The translations under genes and the position numbers were made by a program. A stretch of DNA of 6,079 nt from Syntrophomonadaceae bacterium (GTDB lineage Bacteria; Bacillota; Dethiobacteria; DTU022): assembly GCA_007119335.1 (NCBI GenBank), contig SKPU01000265.1:1-6079 (forward strand), written 5' to 3'. Shown here one piece after another: positions 5,361 through 6,079 of this stretch. Each line of letters starts with the position of its first letter. The stretch's first letter is position 1. A model generated the notes under the pieces. It was not told where the DNA came from, made no database searches, and was given only the letters and a program-made list of their open reading frames with translations.

Positions 5361-6079
5361 ATGGATGAGGCTAAACGCGTTCAAGCTGGTAAGACCGATT
5401 ACCTCCCCGGCAATAACACCTTGCGAATTTACACCCTGGGCCGCTTTCAGATTAGATTCGGGGACCGCATGTTGGTTGATGCAACCGGTCGTTTTAAAAA
5501 GATCGGTGAGCTTTTAATGTACCTGATAACCCACCGGGGCAAACACAGCACTCCTGAAACAATTCTTGAAACCATCTGGCCGGATCACGATTATACCAAT
5601 CCACGGAATGTTTTTAAAAATATGATTTACCGCCTTAAGCAGGACCTGGAGCAGATGCAGATCCCCGAAGCAAAGGCTTTGATCAGCTATTCCTACGGTG
5701 CCTATGGTTGGAACATTAATGCGCAGTACTGGTTGGATGCAGATGTTTTTGAAAGCCTCTGTCAGGAGGCCCGCAGCTTATCGAAGATCGACCCCTTTTT
5801 AGCTGCTGAAAAATACAGGGAAGCCCTGACCCTTTACCTCGGACATTACCTTCCCGAATGTCAGCCCTGTAGTTGGGTTATGACCAAACGCCACTACTAT
5901 AGACGTTTGTTTGTCAGAAGTGTATCCGATCTGTTAGCTTTCCAAAAAGAGCACCGCCTTTTCTCCCAGATGGCCGAGGATTGTGAAAGGGCCCTTAGCA
6001 TTGAGGACTTTGATGAAAAAATTCACCTCTTTTACATGGAAGCCCTACTTGAAGAAGGTAAAACAGCCCAGGCCAAGAC
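5361..6079 (+). CDS. SARP/AfsR-like transcriptional regulator (wHTH + BTAD), 5' part, cut by window edge
   Basis: Open from ATG 5361 to the last base (239 codons visible); a TGA at 5343-5345 closes the frame upstream, and AAGGG at 5345-5349 precedes the start by 11 nt. Residues about 20-118 form an OmpR-like winged helix as in SARP proteins: LRIYTLGRFQIRFGDR, then FKKIGELLMYLITHRGKHST, LETIWPDHDYTNPRNVFKNM and ISYSYGAYGWNI. From about 124 the BTAD (bacterial transcriptional activator domain, TPR-like helices) starts: YWLDADVFESLC, AEKYREALTLYLGHYLPE, then DEKIHLFYMEALLEEGKTAQA. BTAD proteins activate transcription by binding phased direct repeats near the -35, and phased repeats lie just upstream. 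What follows the BTAD (more TPRs, an ATPase or a sensor domain) is outside the window. Divergent from the kinase. Regulated genes are unknown; antibiotic-cluster control, typical in actinobacteria, should not be assumed here. Confidence 0.88.
   Translation, partial: MDEAKRVQAGKTDYLPGNNTLRIYTLGRFQIRFGDRMLVDATGRFKKIGELLMYLITHRGKHSTPETILETIWPDHDYTNPRNVFKNMIYRLKQDLEQMQIPEAKALISYSYGAYGWNINAQYWLDADVFESLCQEARSLSKIDPFLAAEKYREALTLYLGHYLPECQPCSWVMTKRHYYRRLFVRSVSDLLAFQKEHRLFSQMAEDCERALSIEDFDEKIHLFYMEALLEEGKTAQAK

Overview
The window carries five protein genes and no RNA genes, insertion sequences or CRISPR. Moderate base composition, strong GGAG/AGGAGG-type ribosome binding sites, AT-rich intergenic DNA and a BTAD-type regulator beside a NarL-type two-component pair together suggest a low-to-mid GC Bacillota (clostridial or syntrophomonad-like) genome. 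That placement is inference only.

Layout: (1) positions 1-828 (+) hold the C-terminal part of a YtcJ-like amidohydrolase that begins before the window. (2) 989-2092 (+) is an exported or membrane-anchored protein with two beta-sandwich-like regions, a poly-glutamate linker and three to four MORN repeats. A possible promoter and a perfect 12-bp palindrome precede it. (3) 2117-2758 and 2795-5068 (-) form an operon: a six-TM, probably double-GAF, HisKA_3-type histidine kinase followed by its NarL/LuxR response regulator. This pair converges on the MORN gene, with an imperfect hairpin at the junction. (4) 5361 to the right edge (+) is the N-terminal part of a SARP/AfsR-like (wHTH + BTAD) regulator, divergent from the kinase.

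The 292-bp AT-rich divergent region (5069-5360) is the most information-rich non-coding stretch. It holds a 13-bp exact direct repeat with a 22-bp period and a partial third copy exactly one more period on. It also holds an 18-bp near-palindrome over the likely -35 of the BTAD gene and, on the minus strand, a promoter-like extended -10 followed by a perfect Shine-Dalgarno and a 16-codon reading frame ahead of the kinase. BTAD/SARP proteins are known to bind direct repeats with 11- or 22-bp phasing, so the repeat is a good candidate operator for control of both divergent units.

Working model (inference): the kinase senses a membrane or cytoplasmic signal and phosphorylates the response regulator. 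The BTAD regulator and the two-component system share or cross-control the divergent promoter region. The target genes are not determinable here; the surface MORN protein is only a positional candidate. I see no clearly new multi-gene system; the most novel elements are the regulatory architecture and the MORN surface protein.
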